Assembly: GCA_964417895.1 (NCBI GenBank)
Contig: CAYQJS010000029.1
Span: 1 to 64,000, forward strand
Reading direction: 5' to 3'
From: CAYQJS01 sp964417895
Lineage (GTDB): Bacteria; Chloroflexota; UBA6077; SHYK01
DNA length: 64,000 nucleotides
Shown here piece by piece: positions 42,601 through 51,935 of the stretch. Every line of letters starts with the position of its first letter. Position 1 is the stretch's first letter. The position numbers were made by a program, and so were the translations under genes. The notes below the pieces were generated by a model. It was not told the origin of the DNA. It did not search any database and was given only the letters and a program-made list of their open reading frames with translations.

Positions 42601-43719
42601 ATGGCTATAGCAACCAAAACCCGGATCATCGATGCCGACACCCATTTCAACTTGACCATTGACTATCAGCAGCTTCGAGCTCTTCTCCCCAGGGCCCAGC
42701 TCAAGGAAGCACAGGACATGATGTGGCGGGACGCGGAGCGTTTCGTCGATCCTCAGGGCGTGACTGCCCGAGTACAGGGCAGAGACGTCGGCCGGGCCAC
42801 AAAAAGCCCAGAGGGAGACCCCGGTCGGGACCCAGAGGCCCGCATCAAGGAGATGGACCAGCGGGGCTTCGACATGCAGCTCCTGAACACTCAGAGGGCT
42901 TTGCCGACTCCCCTGCAGCCGCCCGGACGTCCGGCCTGGCTTCGCGCGGCCCTGGCGCAGCTCTACAACAACGCCGCGGCCGAGATCCAGAACAAGTACC
43001 CCGACCGCTTTATCGCCCAGGCGAGCGTCCCCTGGGACGACATCGACGCGTCGGTCAAGGAGCTGGAGCGGGCCCGCGGACTCGGCCTACGGGCAGTGAC
43101 CATTTGTGGCAGCTGGATGGACCACAACCTGGACACCTACGAGCTCTATCCCTTCTGGGACGCGGTCAACAGCCTCGATATGGCCTGTATCGTCCACAAC
43201 AACACCCAGGGCTGCGGAAGCCCCCGCGGGATGTTTGATCACACCAGCAGCTACCCGATGGTGGGCACCGAGCGCTACCACCGCCTTCACATCGGCACCT
43301 ATCTGGGCTTCGGCCTTGACTATGCGGTGGCGTGCGCTGCCCTTACGCTCGGGGGCGTCCTGGACGAGTTTCCCAACCTCCGGTTCCTCTTCTTCGAGGC
43401 TGGGGCGGGATGGATGACGTATGCCATGCTCGGCTGCGACCGCTCCTTCTACATCGAGCGGCCATGCTCGCGCACCAGCACGCTGCCCAGCGAGCTGATC
43501 AAGCAACATTGCCTCACGGCCATCGAGAAATTGGAGCCTGTGGAGCAGCTGGTCGAGGCGTATGGGAGTGATAACTTCGTGCTGGGTAGCGACTTCCCGC
43601 ACGCCGAATTCCGAATGCTCCCGAACGCACCCACTGACATCCTCGACCGGCCGCGGCTGAGCGAGGAGGACAAGGCCAAGATCCTGGGCGGGAATCTCGC
43701 CCGGGCGCTCAAGCTTTGA
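42601..43719 (+). CDS. Amidohydrolase-2 family protein (ACMSD-like)
   Basis: A 372-residue relative of the preceding protein, ATG at 42601 preceded by GAGGGATG. Motifs: RIIDADTHFNLTID (metal entry), IKEMDQRGFDMQLLNTQRAL, NNAAAEIQNKYPDRFIAQAS, MACIVHNNTQ, EFPNLRFLFFEAGAGWMTYA and LGSDFPHAEFRM with the final Asp. The two amidohydrolases differ enough to catalyse successive or distinct steps. It is followed by a family A repeat and another receptor gene. Confidence 0.9.
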   Translation: MAIATKTRIIDADTHFNLTIDYQQLRALLPRAQLKEAQDMMWRDAERFVDPQGVTARVQGRDVGRATKSPEGDPGRDPEARIKEMDQRGFDMQLLNTQRALPTPLQPPGRPAWLRAALAQLYNNAAAEIQNKYPDRFIAQASVPWDDIDASVKELERARGLGLRAVTICGSWMDHNLDTYELYPFWDAVNSLDMACIVHNNTQGCGSPRGMFDHTSSYPMVGTERYHRLHIGTYLGFGLDYAVACAALTLGGVLDEFPNLRFLFFEAGAGWMTYAMLGCDRSFYIERPCSRTSTLPSELIKQHCLTAIEKLEPVEQLVEAYGSDNFVLGSDFPHAEFRMLPNAPTDILDRPRLSEEDKAKILGGNLARALKL

Positions 43720-43758
43720 TGCGGGGTAAACCGCCCGAAGTGGCCGCGAAAAACGCCG

Positions 43759-43828
43759 TGTCATCCCAGCGTCAGCGAGGATCCGTGCCGGTGGCCGCGG
43801 ATTCTTCAGCCTTGGCTTCAGAATGACA
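43759..43828. repeat. Dispersed palindromic repeat, family A, short form
   Basis: Ends TGTCATCCCAGC and CTTCAGAATGACA, only 70 bp long and more diverged than its relatives. The ATG inside its right end is in frame with the next gene but is not a likely start. Confidence 0.65.
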
Positions 43829-43852
43829 CCCTTGGCTTCAAGGAGGTGGGGT

Positions 43853-45523
43853 TTGTCCTGGAGATTAACTGGCGTCGCTGCATTCATGCTCGTCGTTGTG
43901 GGCCCGGCATGCGCCGCTCCGGCGTCTATCGGCTCGGGAGGAACAGGGCCCGAGGCAGCCGGGCTCAAGAAACGCATCACCGCCGTGTACACGGCCCAGG
44001 CAGAGCTGCCCTCCCTCCGCCACAAGTGGACCGAGCAGATCGTTCATGCCGGCCTCGCCCAGGAAGACGCGCAGACGCAGCTGCATCCTCAGCTCGCCGA
44101 GAGGGTACCATCCCTAGAGAACGGGCTCTGGCAACTGCAGCCCGACGGCCGAATGCAGATCATGTGGAAGCTGCGACCGGACGTCCGCTGGCACGATGGC
44201 GCGCCGGTCACGGCTGAGGACATCGTCTTCACCGCGGCGATCGAGCAAGACCCTGAGGTCGGCCTGCCGGTCGATGCGGGCTATGCAGCGATAGAGGGTG
44301 TTACCGCACTTGATGCGCTCACGCTCGTCGTCTCGTGGAAGGAGCCCTATATCCTGGCCGCCAACATGCTCGCCTCCCCCATGCGGCTGCTTCCCCGACA
44401 TCTGCTGGAGCAGCCCTACCAAACCGATAAGACCCAGTTCTTGAACCATCCCTACTGGACCGACGGCTTCGTGGGAGCAGGACCTTTCCGACTGAAGGAG
44501 TTCGTTCGCGGAAGCCACTTCGGTTTCGAAGCGTTCGATGGCTATGTCCTCGGCCGACCGAAGGTGGACGAGGTCGAGCTTCGGTACATCGCCGACTCGT
44601 CCGTCATGGTCGTGAGCCTGCAGTCTCGAGAGGTCCAGATGACAGTGGGCATCAGCATCGCTCCAGACCAGGCCGCGCAGCTGCGAGAGTCCTGGGACGA
44701 GGGCCAGGTTGTTGTGAGCCCGTACCACGGCGACACAGTTGCCATGTTTCCTCAGATGCTCAGCCCCGCCTTGCCGGTGATCATTGACCGCCGATTTCGT
44801 GCCGCTCTGCTTCACGCGCTCGACCGAGAGGAGATGGCGGCTACCATCATGGCTGACTGGTCTGGGGTGTCCCACACGCAGGTGACGCCGGCGATGGCCG
44901 AGTTCGAGCAGGTCCAGGACGCCGTAGTCCGCTACGAGTATGACCCTCGAAAGACGGCGCAGCTCCTGGAGGAACTGGGATATCGCAGGGGCCCCACCGG
45001 CATCTGGCAAGACGCCGCGGGGCAGCCGCTCGCGTTCCAGAACTGGGCGACCAGCGGCGATCCCACGAACCGTGTGCGCGGAATGCTGGTTGCCTCGGAC
45101 TACTGGAAACGAGCCGGGTTCGATGTCGAGCCCTACCTGGCGCCTCCCGGTATGGACCGGGCCGAGCGGGCACAGTTCCCCGCTTTCCTAACCAGAGGCG
45201 GCGGCGGAGACTATCGCTCGCTGCACACCTACTTCCACAGCTCCATGGCGCCCGTCTCAGAGAACCGGTTCGCAGGCAGCAATACCGCGCGGATCATGGA
45301 CGCGGAGCTCGACCGATTGCTCGGACGGTTCTTCTCCACCGTCCCGAGGAACGAGCGCACTCAGGCCCTGCGCGCGATGGTGCGCTACCACACCGAGCGG
45401 GTCTATTGGATGGGCTACTACTACAACCCCCAGTTCACCTTGATGAGTAAGCGGCTGCGAGACATCACCCCGTCGAGCTTCGTTTCCAAGGCGTTCAACG
45501 CCCACCTTTGGGATATCACTTGA
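43853..45523 (+). CDS. ABC transporter substrate-binding lipoprotein, family 5
   Basis: A 556-residue protein from a TTG at 43853, six bases after AGGAGG; the ATG at 43823 lies in a palindromic repeat and has no site. Signal GVAAFMLVVVGPAC gives Cys20. Core: ENGLWQLQPDGRMQIMWKLR, WHDGAPVTAEDIVFT, HPYWTDGFVGAGPFRLKEF, VLGRPKVDEVELRYI; tail NAHLWDIT. Belongs to the 37978/39705/59523 subgroup. It follows two amidohydrolases and closes this + strand operon. Confidence 0.92.
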   Translation: MSWRLTGVAAFMLVVVGPACAAPASIGSGGTGPEAAGLKKRITAVYTAQAELPSLRHKWTEQIVHAGLAQEDAQTQLHPQLAERVPSLENGLWQLQPDGRMQIMWKLRPDVRWHDGAPVTAEDIVFTAAIEQDPEVGLPVDAGYAAIEGVTALDALTLVVSWKEPYILAANMLASPMRLLPRHLLEQPYQTDKTQFLNHPYWTDGFVGAGPFRLKEFVRGSHFGFEAFDGYVLGRPKVDEVELRYIADSSVMVVSLQSREVQMTVGISIAPDQAAQLRESWDEGQVVVSPYHGDTVAMFPQMLSPALPVIIDRRFRAALLHALDREEMAATIMADWSGVSHTQVTPAMAEFEQVQDAVVRYEYDPRKTAQLLEELGYRRGPTGIWQDAAGQPLAFQNWATSGDPTNRVRGMLVASDYWKRAGFDVEPYLAPPGMDRAERAQFPAFLTRGGGGDYRSLHTYFHSSMAPVSENRFAGSNTARIMDAELDRLLGRFFSTVPRNERTQALRAMVRYHTERVYWMGYYYNPQFTLMSKRLRDITPSSFVSKAFNAHLWDIT

Positions 45524-45543
45524 GAGAGGGCCGGGGAGGGTAG

Positions 45544-45624
45544 AAGCTCTACGTGGCGGAGACCGCCAGCCACCGGTTCCAGAAGATCTCCGCCGACGGA
45601 GAGCCCTTGGCCCAGTGGGGCTCG
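45544..45624 (+). pseudogene. NHL-repeat fragment
   Basis: After a TAG at 45541 the + strand reads KLYVAETASHRFQKISADGE then PLAQWGS, which is one textbook NHL propeller blade (LYVADxxNHRIQKFxxxG). No start codon or further blades are present, and the frame runs into the opposite-strand [2Fe-2S] gene. It appears to be a relic of a lost NHL-repeat protein. Confidence 0.6.
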
Positions 45625-45653
45625 ATCGCCTCGTCGGCTAGGCGAGAGCAGGC

Positions 45654-46169
45654 TCACGACCCCCGCTGGCGTTTCAACATTTCGGCGGCGGCCTCCTGGA
45701 TCGCGGTGGCGATCGCGGGATAGCAGCCGCAGCGGCAGATGTTGCCGCTCATCCAGTGCTGGATGTCTGCATAGCTGGGCGAGGGATCGCGAGCGAGGAG
45801 CGCCGTCGCCGCCATAAGCTGGCCCGGCGTGCAGTAGCCGCACTGCGCAGCCACATTTCGGACGAAGGCCTCTTGCAGCGGGGAGAGCTCATCCCCGGCG
45901 GCCAGGCCCTCGACGGTAGTCACCTCGGTGCCGTTGGCCTCGAAGCTAAGGTAGGAGCACGAGCTGACCGGCTCTTCATTCACCAGCACAGTGCAGGCGC
46001 CGCATACCTCGGACTCGCAGGAGCGCTTCGTGCCCGTCAGGCCGATGCGCTCTCGCAGTGTCTCAAGCAGCACTTCCTCCACAGGCACGGCGCCCGCCCA
46101 GGGCTGGCCGTTGACGACGAGCGCCACGTCGATCATCTGCAGCGTGGTGACGCGCTCCTCCTCAGCCAT
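45654..46169 (-). CDS. Molybdenum hydroxylase [2Fe-2S] small subunit
   Basis: A 171-residue protein, ATG at 46169; its first codons overlap the FAD-subunit stop by eight bases, and GAGGAG lies at the right place for coupling. Ferredoxin-type cluster: Cys51, Cys56, Cys59, Cys71. Helical-domain cluster: Cys110, Cys113, Cys145, Cys147 (CGYCTPG...CRCGCY). It carries electrons from a Mo-hydroxylase large subunit to the FAD subunit. No large subunit is in this operon. The next gene on this strand is far away, and the + strand side holds only an NHL relic. Confidence 0.94.
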   Translation of the reverse strand: MAEEERVTTLQMIDVALVVNGQPWAGAVPVEEVLLETLRERIGLTGTKRSCESEVCGACTVLVNEEPVSSCSYLSFEANGTEVTTVEGLAAGDELSPLQEAFVRNVAAQCGYCTPGQLMAATALLARDPSPSYADIQHWMSGNICRCGCYPAIATAIQEAAAEMLKRQRGS

Positions 46170-47034
46170 CGCCGATCTCCCTACCACCCGCCGCCTGGCC
46201 CAAGGCACGCGCCAGCAGTACCGAGGTGATGTGCAACTTGTACGGGACGGAGCCCAGCAGGTCTCCGACGGGTTCCAGCGTCTCCTCCAGGTAGCGCCTG
46301 GAATCGGCGATTGCGCGGCGGGCCTCCTCGACGCTCAAGCCCGCTACCGCCTCTTCGAGACGAGGCAGTCGCAACGCGCGCGGTCCGACGCAACCGACGG
46401 CGAGCCTGGCCCCGGCGATGTGGCCGTCGTCCATGACGATCGCGGCCGCCACGTTGACTGTTGGGCGATAGAACTGCTCCAGCCGCTGAAACGCGCCGCG
46501 CCACCCGGACGGGAGCGGAAGTACGGCCACTTCGGTCAGCAGCTCGTCCGGCGCGAGGGCCGTCTCATAGGTCCCCACCAGGAACTCGTCCAGGGACAGC
46601 ACGCGCTCGCCCGATCGGCCAGCCACGGTGACTGACGCCTGGTGGATGAGGAGCGCCGTGGCGGGATCCGCATGCGGATCTGCGAAGCAGAGGTTGCCGC
46701 CCAGTGTCCCCTGGGTCCGCACGCGGATGTTGCCGATATGGGTTTCGGCCTCGGCCAGCACGGGCAGTCGCTCCCGTATCAGCGCGCTGTACTCCAGCGT
46801 CCGATGGGTGACCGCCGCGCCGATGCGCACTTCATCCCCGTCTTGCCGCAACGCGCGAAGCCCCGGGAGGTTTTTGACGTCGACGAGGTAGTCAGCCTCG
46901 ACGACGCCGTGCCGCATGAGCAGCAGCAGCTCGGCTCCGCCAGCATAGATCTTGGCCACCTCGCCGAGGCGGCCCAGCTCCGCACACGCTTCGCGCGCCG
47001 TACTGGGCTGCACGAGCTGGAACGGCCTAAGCAC
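46162..47034 (-). CDS. Molybdenum hydroxylase FAD-binding middle subunit
   Basis: A 290-residue CoxM-type flavoprotein with KIYAGGAELLLLMRHGVVEA near residues 28-47 and TQGTLGGNLCFADPHADPAT near 110-130. Compared with the subunit at 18257 the first FAD motif is changed from AGGQSLMPML to AGGAELLLLM. Its start overlaps the CoxG stop by eight bases and its stop overlaps the Fe-S gene, so the three genes are tightly coupled in the order CoxG, FAD subunit, Fe-S subunit. Confidence 0.94.
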   Translation of the reverse strand: MLRPFQLVQPSTAREACAELGRLGEVAKIYAGGAELLLLMRHGVVEADYLVDVKNLPGLRALRQDGDEVRIGAAVTHRTLEYSALIRERLPVLAEAETHIGNIRVRTQGTLGGNLCFADPHADPATALLIHQASVTVAGRSGERVLSLDEFLVGTYETALAPDELLTEVAVLPLPSGWRGAFQRLEQFYRPTVNVAAAIVMDDGHIAGARLAVGCVGPRALRLPRLEEAVAGLSVEEARRAIADSRRYLEETLEPVGDLLGSVPYKLHITSVLLARALGQAAGGREIGDG

Positions 47035-47500
47035 GCTGCGCCTCAGGCGCGGCCGGCCGCAGCGCAGCTTGGAGGTTCCGAGCGAACTGCTTCACGATCT
47101 CGCCGGCCTTCCGCTTGATGGCGAACTGGCCGAGCGTCGCGATCTTGCCCAGTACTTCGACGTCGGCGTCGATGGCGATGGTCGTCTGCGACGGGCCCAC
47201 GTCGTGCAGCTCCACGCGCACCGAGGCGCGTTGTGAGGCGCCGAGCCGCTTGTCGGTGCCGTTGCCGCTGAAGCGGATACGCACCGGCGGCTCGACCTCC
47301 TCGATCTCCACGTCCATATCGAAGGCAACTTTGTATGGCCCGATGTGATCCTCGATGCGCGCCGTATAGCGGCGGTCGCGCTCGACTTCGGTCACGCCCA
47401 CGCACCCGGGCAGGCAGGCCGCCGTGCGCTCCACCTGCCACACGAAGCTCCACACCTCGCTGGGAGCGACGGGCACTTCGATCCGCTCGGAAAAATGCAT
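47027..47500 (-). CDS. CoxG-family (SRPBCC) protein
   Basis: A 157-residue START-like protein beginning MHFSERIEVPVAPSEVWSFV, with CLPGCVGV, YTARIEDHIGPYKVAFDMDV and GKIATLGQFAIKRKAGEI, all typical of CoxG from CO dehydrogenase clusters. CoxG helps place CO dehydrogenase at the membrane in known systems; relatives accompany many Mo hydroxylases. It is the first gene of the coupled set and is divergent from the bicupin gene at 47633, with 132 bp between that must hold both promoters. Confidence 0.9.
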   Translation of the reverse strand: MHFSERIEVPVAPSEVWSFVWQVERTAACLPGCVGVTEVERDRRYTARIEDHIGPYKVAFDMDVEIEEVEPPVRIRFSGNGTDKRLGASQRASVRVELHDVGPSQTTIAIDADVEVLGKIATLGQFAIKRKAGEIVKQFARNLQAALRPAAPEAQRA

Positions 47501-47632
47501 GCTCGCTTCCGCTCCCAGGCCGCGCTTGACACGGCCCCATGTGCGCGCAATTATTGGCTCGGCCGCCTCGGTCGGTCAATGTACCGTCGAGTAGACTGGC
47601 GCCAGCTCGAAAACGGCAGAAGGGGGCAACAC

Positions 47633-48784
47633 ATGCAGGATCCCGAGCGCTGGTGGCATCGCTTCCACTACGAAGACTGGGTAGCGCGCGAGGGCCTCGA
47701 GCTGATTCGCGGCCATCGGGTGGACGACGTTTTCACCGTACCGCTGCGCCACTGGCCGCGCACCGAGGGCTACGCGGTGCAGATCCAGCTCGATGGCGCA
47801 AGCGAGCAGGCGGCGTGCTATGTCCAGGAAATCCCGCCGACCAAGAAACTCAACCCGCAGCGGCACGTGTACGAGGAGCTGGTCTTCGTCCTGAAGGGAC
47901 GGGGCAGCACGGAAGTCTGGTACGACGAGGACAGGAAGCGGACCTTCGAGTGGGGGCCGGGGAGCCTGTTCGCCATCCCCCTCAACGCGACCTACCAGCA
48001 CTTCAACGTCTCGGGCACGGAGCCCGCTCGGTACATCGCGCTCACCACGGCGCCGACGATGATGAACTTCATCCGCAATGACGACTTCATCTTCAACAAC
48101 CCGTTTCGCTTCACCGACCGCTTCGACCAGGAGCAGGACTACTTCAACGCCGAGGTGAAGTCACGTGTGATGTCACGCGTCCAGGGCGGCCGGCAGAACG
48201 AGGTCCACTTCAGCAACCTGTGGGCGGACGTCTACAAGGTCTTCGACCGGCCGAAGAAGGAGGAGCGCAGCTTCAATCCGGAGATCGACCGCGGGATCAG
48301 CGAGGGCGGAGGCGGCTACTCCTTCGAGCTGGCCAACGGCGTGCTGGGCTCCCACATCTGGGAGGCGCCGGGCGGCACGTTCACCAGCGTCCACCGCCAC
48401 GGGCCCGCGGCGCACGTCATCTGGCTCAAAGGCGAGGGCTACTCAATTCTCTGGCCGGATGGGGGCGAGGCGAACAAGATCAAAGAGGACTGGGGGCCGG
48501 GCACGATGATCGTGCCACCAAACTGGTGGTGGCATAGCCACACGGTCACGAGCCAGGAGTCGGGGCGATACATCGCTCTGAAGCTCAGCAGCCGCAAAAA
48601 CATGGTGAGCCGCACCCACGAGCTCACGACGGTCAGCACCCGTGAGCACCCCGGCGGGCAGTCGACGTCGTTCGCGGATCTGTCGGAGGAGACGCTGGAG
48701 GAGCTGACGCGCATCTTTCTGGAGGAGTGCGGTAGGAAGGGCACGGAGGTCCACCCGCGGATGCGCCAGCTGATCGGGGTGTAG
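47633..48784 (+). CDS. Bicupin protein (gentisate dioxygenase superfamily-like)
   Basis: A 383-residue double cupin; the ATG at 47633 follows AGAAGGGGGC. N-terminal cupin: LNPQRHVYEELVFVLKGRGS and FAIPLNATYQHFNVSG. C-terminal cupin: FTSVHRHGPAAHVIWLKGEG and VPPNWWWHSH. The three closest bicupins (10297, 47633, 50775) share RWWHRFH-EDWVAREGLELIR and TAPTMMNFIRNDDFIF, so they are recent paralogues, probably for related compounds. It stands before a family A repeat, a lipoprotein gene and another bicupin. Confidence 0.86.
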   Translation: MQDPERWWHRFHYEDWVAREGLELIRGHRVDDVFTVPLRHWPRTEGYAVQIQLDGASEQAACYVQEIPPTKKLNPQRHVYEELVFVLKGRGSTEVWYDEDRKRTFEWGPGSLFAIPLNATYQHFNVSGTEPARYIALTTAPTMMNFIRNDDFIFNNPFRFTDRFDQEQDYFNAEVKSRVMSRVQGGRQNEVHFSNLWADVYKVFDRPKKEERSFNPEIDRGISEGGGGYSFELANGVLGSHIWEAPGGTFTSVHRHGPAAHVIWLKGEGYSILWPDGGEANKIKEDWGPGTMIVPPNWWWHSHTVTSQESGRYIALKLSSRKNMVSRTHELTTVSTREHPGGQSTSFADLSEETLEELTRIFLEECGRKGTEVHPRMRQLIGV

Positions 48785-48787
48785 GGA

Positions 48788-48937
48788 TGTCATCCTGAGT
48801 TGTCATGCGTTGCGCGCGCCACATACAGGTGAACATGTCATGCTGAGCCGCAGGCGAAGCATCTGGGATCGGTATCGAGCGGCGAATCTGCGGCCCGTTT
48901 TGGCAATAGCCGACCTTTCGGTGTGCTCAGCGTGACA
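48788..48937. repeat. Dispersed palindromic repeat, family A
   Basis: A partial copy (TGTCATCCTGAG) is followed by a full one with ends TGTCATGCTGAGC at 48836 and GCTCAGCGTGACA near 48925-48937. The 258-bp gap between the bicupin and the lipoprotein gene contains nothing else recognisable. Confidence 0.75.
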
Positions 48938-49043
48938 ATTGAGAGCAGCTGAGCGAAGGATCCGCCGCCCATGAGGAACAGATTCTTCGCCTTTGGCTCA
49001 CGCCGACGTTTGTCGCGAACCTGCCCTTCGAGGAGGAGCACTC

Positions 49044-50762
49044 GTGCTGAAAGGGACCGTCGCTAGCCTTCTCGCGTTCACGCTCCTGACGGCCGCCTGC
49101 GGCCCCGCTGCCAGTGTGTCCTCGCCCTCACGCGAGGTCGGCGCGCCGCGCACCAAGGCCATCACCGTTCCGGTGCTCAACGCGGTGCCGGGCTTCAGTC
49201 TCGGGTTCGGCGGCACGTCTCCCACCGGCGGCTGGCTCGGACTCAGCGAGATCCACTCCAATGGTCTGCTCACCACCGAGGCCACGACTCGCCAGAGAGT
49301 CGGCCTGTTGGCCGAGCAGGTACCCACCCTGGATGACGGGAGCGTTACCTTGCTCCCCGACGGGCGGATGCGGGTCGTGTGGGCGATCCGGCAGGGCGTC
49401 ACGTGGCAGGATGGCGTACCCTTCACCGCGCGGGACCTCGTCTTTTCCACTCGGCTGCTCCAGGATGAGGGGCTTCCGCGCAACACCGGTGAAACAATCC
49501 CCGAGCGGACGTCATCGGTCGAAACCCCGGATGACCACACGTTCGTAGCCGTCCTCAAGACTCCTTACTTCCAGGCCGTCTCCCACGGTCTTGGCGCGTT
49601 CTGGCCACTCCCCCAGCACATCCTGGGTCCGGCGTACGAACGGTTCCGGGCGAGCGGCAACGTCGATGACGTCATGCTCCATCCCTACTGGACCTCGGAG
49701 TACGTTCACCTCGGTCCCTTCAGAGTAACGGCGTTCGACCCCAACGGAACGATCGCGTTCCAGGCCTATGATGGATACTTCCGCGGACGACCCCAGTTGG
49801 ATGCTATCCGGATCCAGGTGTTCCTGAACTCCAATGCGCTCTTCGCGAGCGTCCTGAGCGGCGACCTCCACCTGTTCCTCGAGAGTACCGTGGAGGGCGA
49901 CGAGGCGCTTCAGCTGATCGACCGTTGGAGGTCCAGCGGTGACGGCAGGGTGCATCCGATGCCGAGCAACATCCGAGTTCTCACTCCGCAGTTTCGGCCG
50001 GCGTACCTCGCGGAGCCAGCCCTGATGGACAAGCGCGTGCGCATAGCGCTTTCGCACGCACTGAACCGTGAGGAGCTGGCGCAGGTCTTCTCCGGCACGC
50101 CCGAGGCCGCCGCATACACCGCGCTGCTCCGCAACGACCCGTTGTACGAAGCTGCCAGAGATATCTTCCGCCCGTACGGCTACGATCCCGCGCGCGCGAG
50201 GGCCGTGCTGGCAGAGGCGGGTTGGACGTCCGGACCCGACGGAAAGCCGCGACATGCCTCCGATGGTCGGATTCTGCGCATCCCCATCACCGCGACTCCG
50301 GGCTCCGACCGGGAAGGTGCCGCGGTGGCCGGCCTGTGGCGTGCGATCGGGATCGAGGTGGACGAGCTGATCGTTCCGCCGGCCTTCACGTCGAACCGCG
50401 AGTACCGCTCGACGTATCCGGGCTGGGAGCTCAGTTCCGGGTCGTATATCAGCAAGCTCCGGGGCCCACCGGCGACCACTGAGAGCCGCTGGGTCGGCGG
50501 CCGCGCCGGGTACGACGATCCCCGGCTGGACAGCCTCATCCACACGCTGGAAAACACGATCTCGGTGCGGGAGCAGTTCCAGGCGATGAGGTCGATCGGC
50601 GAGTATGTAGCGGCCGAGGTGCCGCTCCTACCGGTCGCCTACAACGTCCACTACCTCGGCGTTCGGAAGGGCGTGCGGGCGCTCAACGACACCGAGGGCG
50701 GCGATGGCGCAGTGGAGCTCGGGAGCTATTCCCGCAACGCGCACCTGTGGGACCTCGAATAG
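49044..50762 (+). CDS. ABC transporter substrate-binding lipoprotein, family 5
   Basis: A 572-residue protein from the GTG at 49044 behind GAGGAGGAGC; the upstream in-frame ATG lies outside the ribosome-site context. Signal VASLLAFTLLTAAC gives Cys19. Core: IRQGVTWQDGVPFTARDLVF, HPYWTSEYVHLGPFRVTAFD, FRGRPQLDAIRIQVF; tail NAHLWDLE. It is very similar to the receptors at 8273 and 11606. It is framed by two bicupins, the downstream one 12 bp away, repeating the receptor-bicupin arrangement at 8273-13519. Confidence 0.93.
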   Translation: MLKGTVASLLAFTLLTAACGPAASVSSPSREVGAPRTKAITVPVLNAVPGFSLGFGGTSPTGGWLGLSEIHSNGLLTTEATTRQRVGLLAEQVPTLDDGSVTLLPDGRMRVVWAIRQGVTWQDGVPFTARDLVFSTRLLQDEGLPRNTGETIPERTSSVETPDDHTFVAVLKTPYFQAVSHGLGAFWPLPQHILGPAYERFRASGNVDDVMLHPYWTSEYVHLGPFRVTAFDPNGTIAFQAYDGYFRGRPQLDAIRIQVFLNSNALFASVLSGDLHLFLESTVEGDEALQLIDRWRSSGDGRVHPMPSNIRVLTPQFRPAYLAEPALMDKRVRIALSHALNREELAQVFSGTPEAAAYTALLRNDPLYEAARDIFRPYGYDPARARAVLAEAGWTSGPDGKPRHASDGRILRIPITATPGSDREGAAVAGLWRAIGIEVDELIVPPAFTSNREYRSTYPGWELSSGSYISKLRGPPATTESRWVGGRAGYDDPRLDSLIHTLENTISVREQFQAMRSIGEYVAAEVPLLPVAYNVHYLGVRKGVRALNDTEGGDGAVELGSYSRNAHLWDLE

Positions 50763-50774
50763 GAAGGGCGACGC

Positions 50775-51929
50775 ATGCACGCCCCGGAACGCTGGTGGCA
50801 TCGCTTCCATTACGAGGACTGGGTGGCCCGCGAGGGCTTGGAGTTGATTCGCGGCCACCAGGTGGACAACGTCTTCACCGCGCGGCTGCGCCATTGGCCG
50901 CGCACCGAGGGCTACGCGGTGCACATCCAGCTGGACGGCAGCGGTGAGCGGGCGGCAGCGTACGTCCAGGAGATCCCGCCAACGAAGAAGCTCAACCCGC
51001 AGCGGCACCTCTACGAGGAGCTGATCTACGTCCTGACCGGCCGAGGCAGCACGTCGGTCTGGTACGACGAGGACAAGAAGCGGACCTTCGAGTGGGGGTC
51101 GGGGAGCCTCTTTGCGATCCCGCTGAACGCGTACCACCAGCACTTCAACGTCTCCGGCACGGAGTCCGCTCGCTACCTCGCGCTCACCACGGCGCCCACG
51201 ATGATGAACTTCATCCGTAACGACGACTTCATCTTCGACAACCCGTTCCGCTTTACGGACCGCTTCGACCAGGAACAGGACTACTTCAACGCCGAGGTGA
51301 AGAGTCGCGTCTACGAGCGGATTCCCGGGGTGAGCGGCGCGGGCAACGCCTACTTCGCGAACCTCTGGCCGGACATCAACACGGTCTTCGAGCGGCCTAG
51401 AGACGAAACGCGCAAGTTCAATCCCGAGACCGACCGCAACATCAGCGAGGGCCGAGCCGGCTACCAGTTCGAGCTGGCCGACGGCGTGCTGGGCGCGCAC
51501 ATCTGGGAGGCGCCGGGCGGCACCTTCACCAGCGTCCACCGCCACGGGCCGGCGTCGCATGTGCTGTGGCTGAAGGGCGAAGGCTACTCGATCCTGTGGC
51601 CGGATGGCGGGGAGAACACCAAGCAGAAGGAGGACTGGGGACCCGGCACCCTCATCGTCCCACCGCTGTGGTGGTGGCACGGGCACAACGTGACCAGCCG
51701 CGAGTCGGCCCGCTACATCGCGCTGAAGATGAGCAGCCGAAAGAACATGGTGACCCGCGCCCATGAGTTCACCACGGTGAGCACGCGCCTGGATCCCCGG
51801 GGCCAGCAGATATCCTTCGCGGACCTCCCGCCCGAGACGCTGGCTGACCTGAAGCGGATATTCCTGGAGGAATGCGCGAAGAATGGGACGCCTGTAGACC
51901 CCCGAATGCAGCAGGTTATCGGGGTTTAG
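50775..51929 (+). CDS. Bicupin protein (gentisate dioxygenase superfamily-like)
   Basis: A 384-residue double cupin, ATG at 50775 after AGGAAGGG. Cupin 1: LNPQRHLYEELIYVLTGRGS and FAIPLNAYHQHFNVSG; cupin 2: FTSVHRHGPASHVLWLKGEG and VPPLWWWHGH. It is nearly collinear with the proteins at 47633 and 10297. Translation is probably linked to the receptor gene 12 bp upstream, and the pyridoxal enzyme gene starts six bases after its stop. Confidence 0.86.
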   Translation: MHAPERWWHRFHYEDWVAREGLELIRGHQVDNVFTARLRHWPRTEGYAVHIQLDGSGERAAAYVQEIPPTKKLNPQRHLYEELIYVLTGRGSTSVWYDEDKKRTFEWGSGSLFAIPLNAYHQHFNVSGTESARYLALTTAPTMMNFIRNDDFIFDNPFRFTDRFDQEQDYFNAEVKSRVYERIPGVSGAGNAYFANLWPDINTVFERPRDETRKFNPETDRNISEGRAGYQFELADGVLGAHIWEAPGGTFTSVHRHGPASHVLWLKGEGYSILWPDGGENTKQKEDWGPGTLIVPPLWWWHGHNVTSRESARYIALKMSSRKNMVTRAHEFTTVSTRLDPRGQQISFADLPPETLADLKRIFLEECAKNGTPVDPRMQQVIGV

Positions 51930-51935
51930 AGGCCC

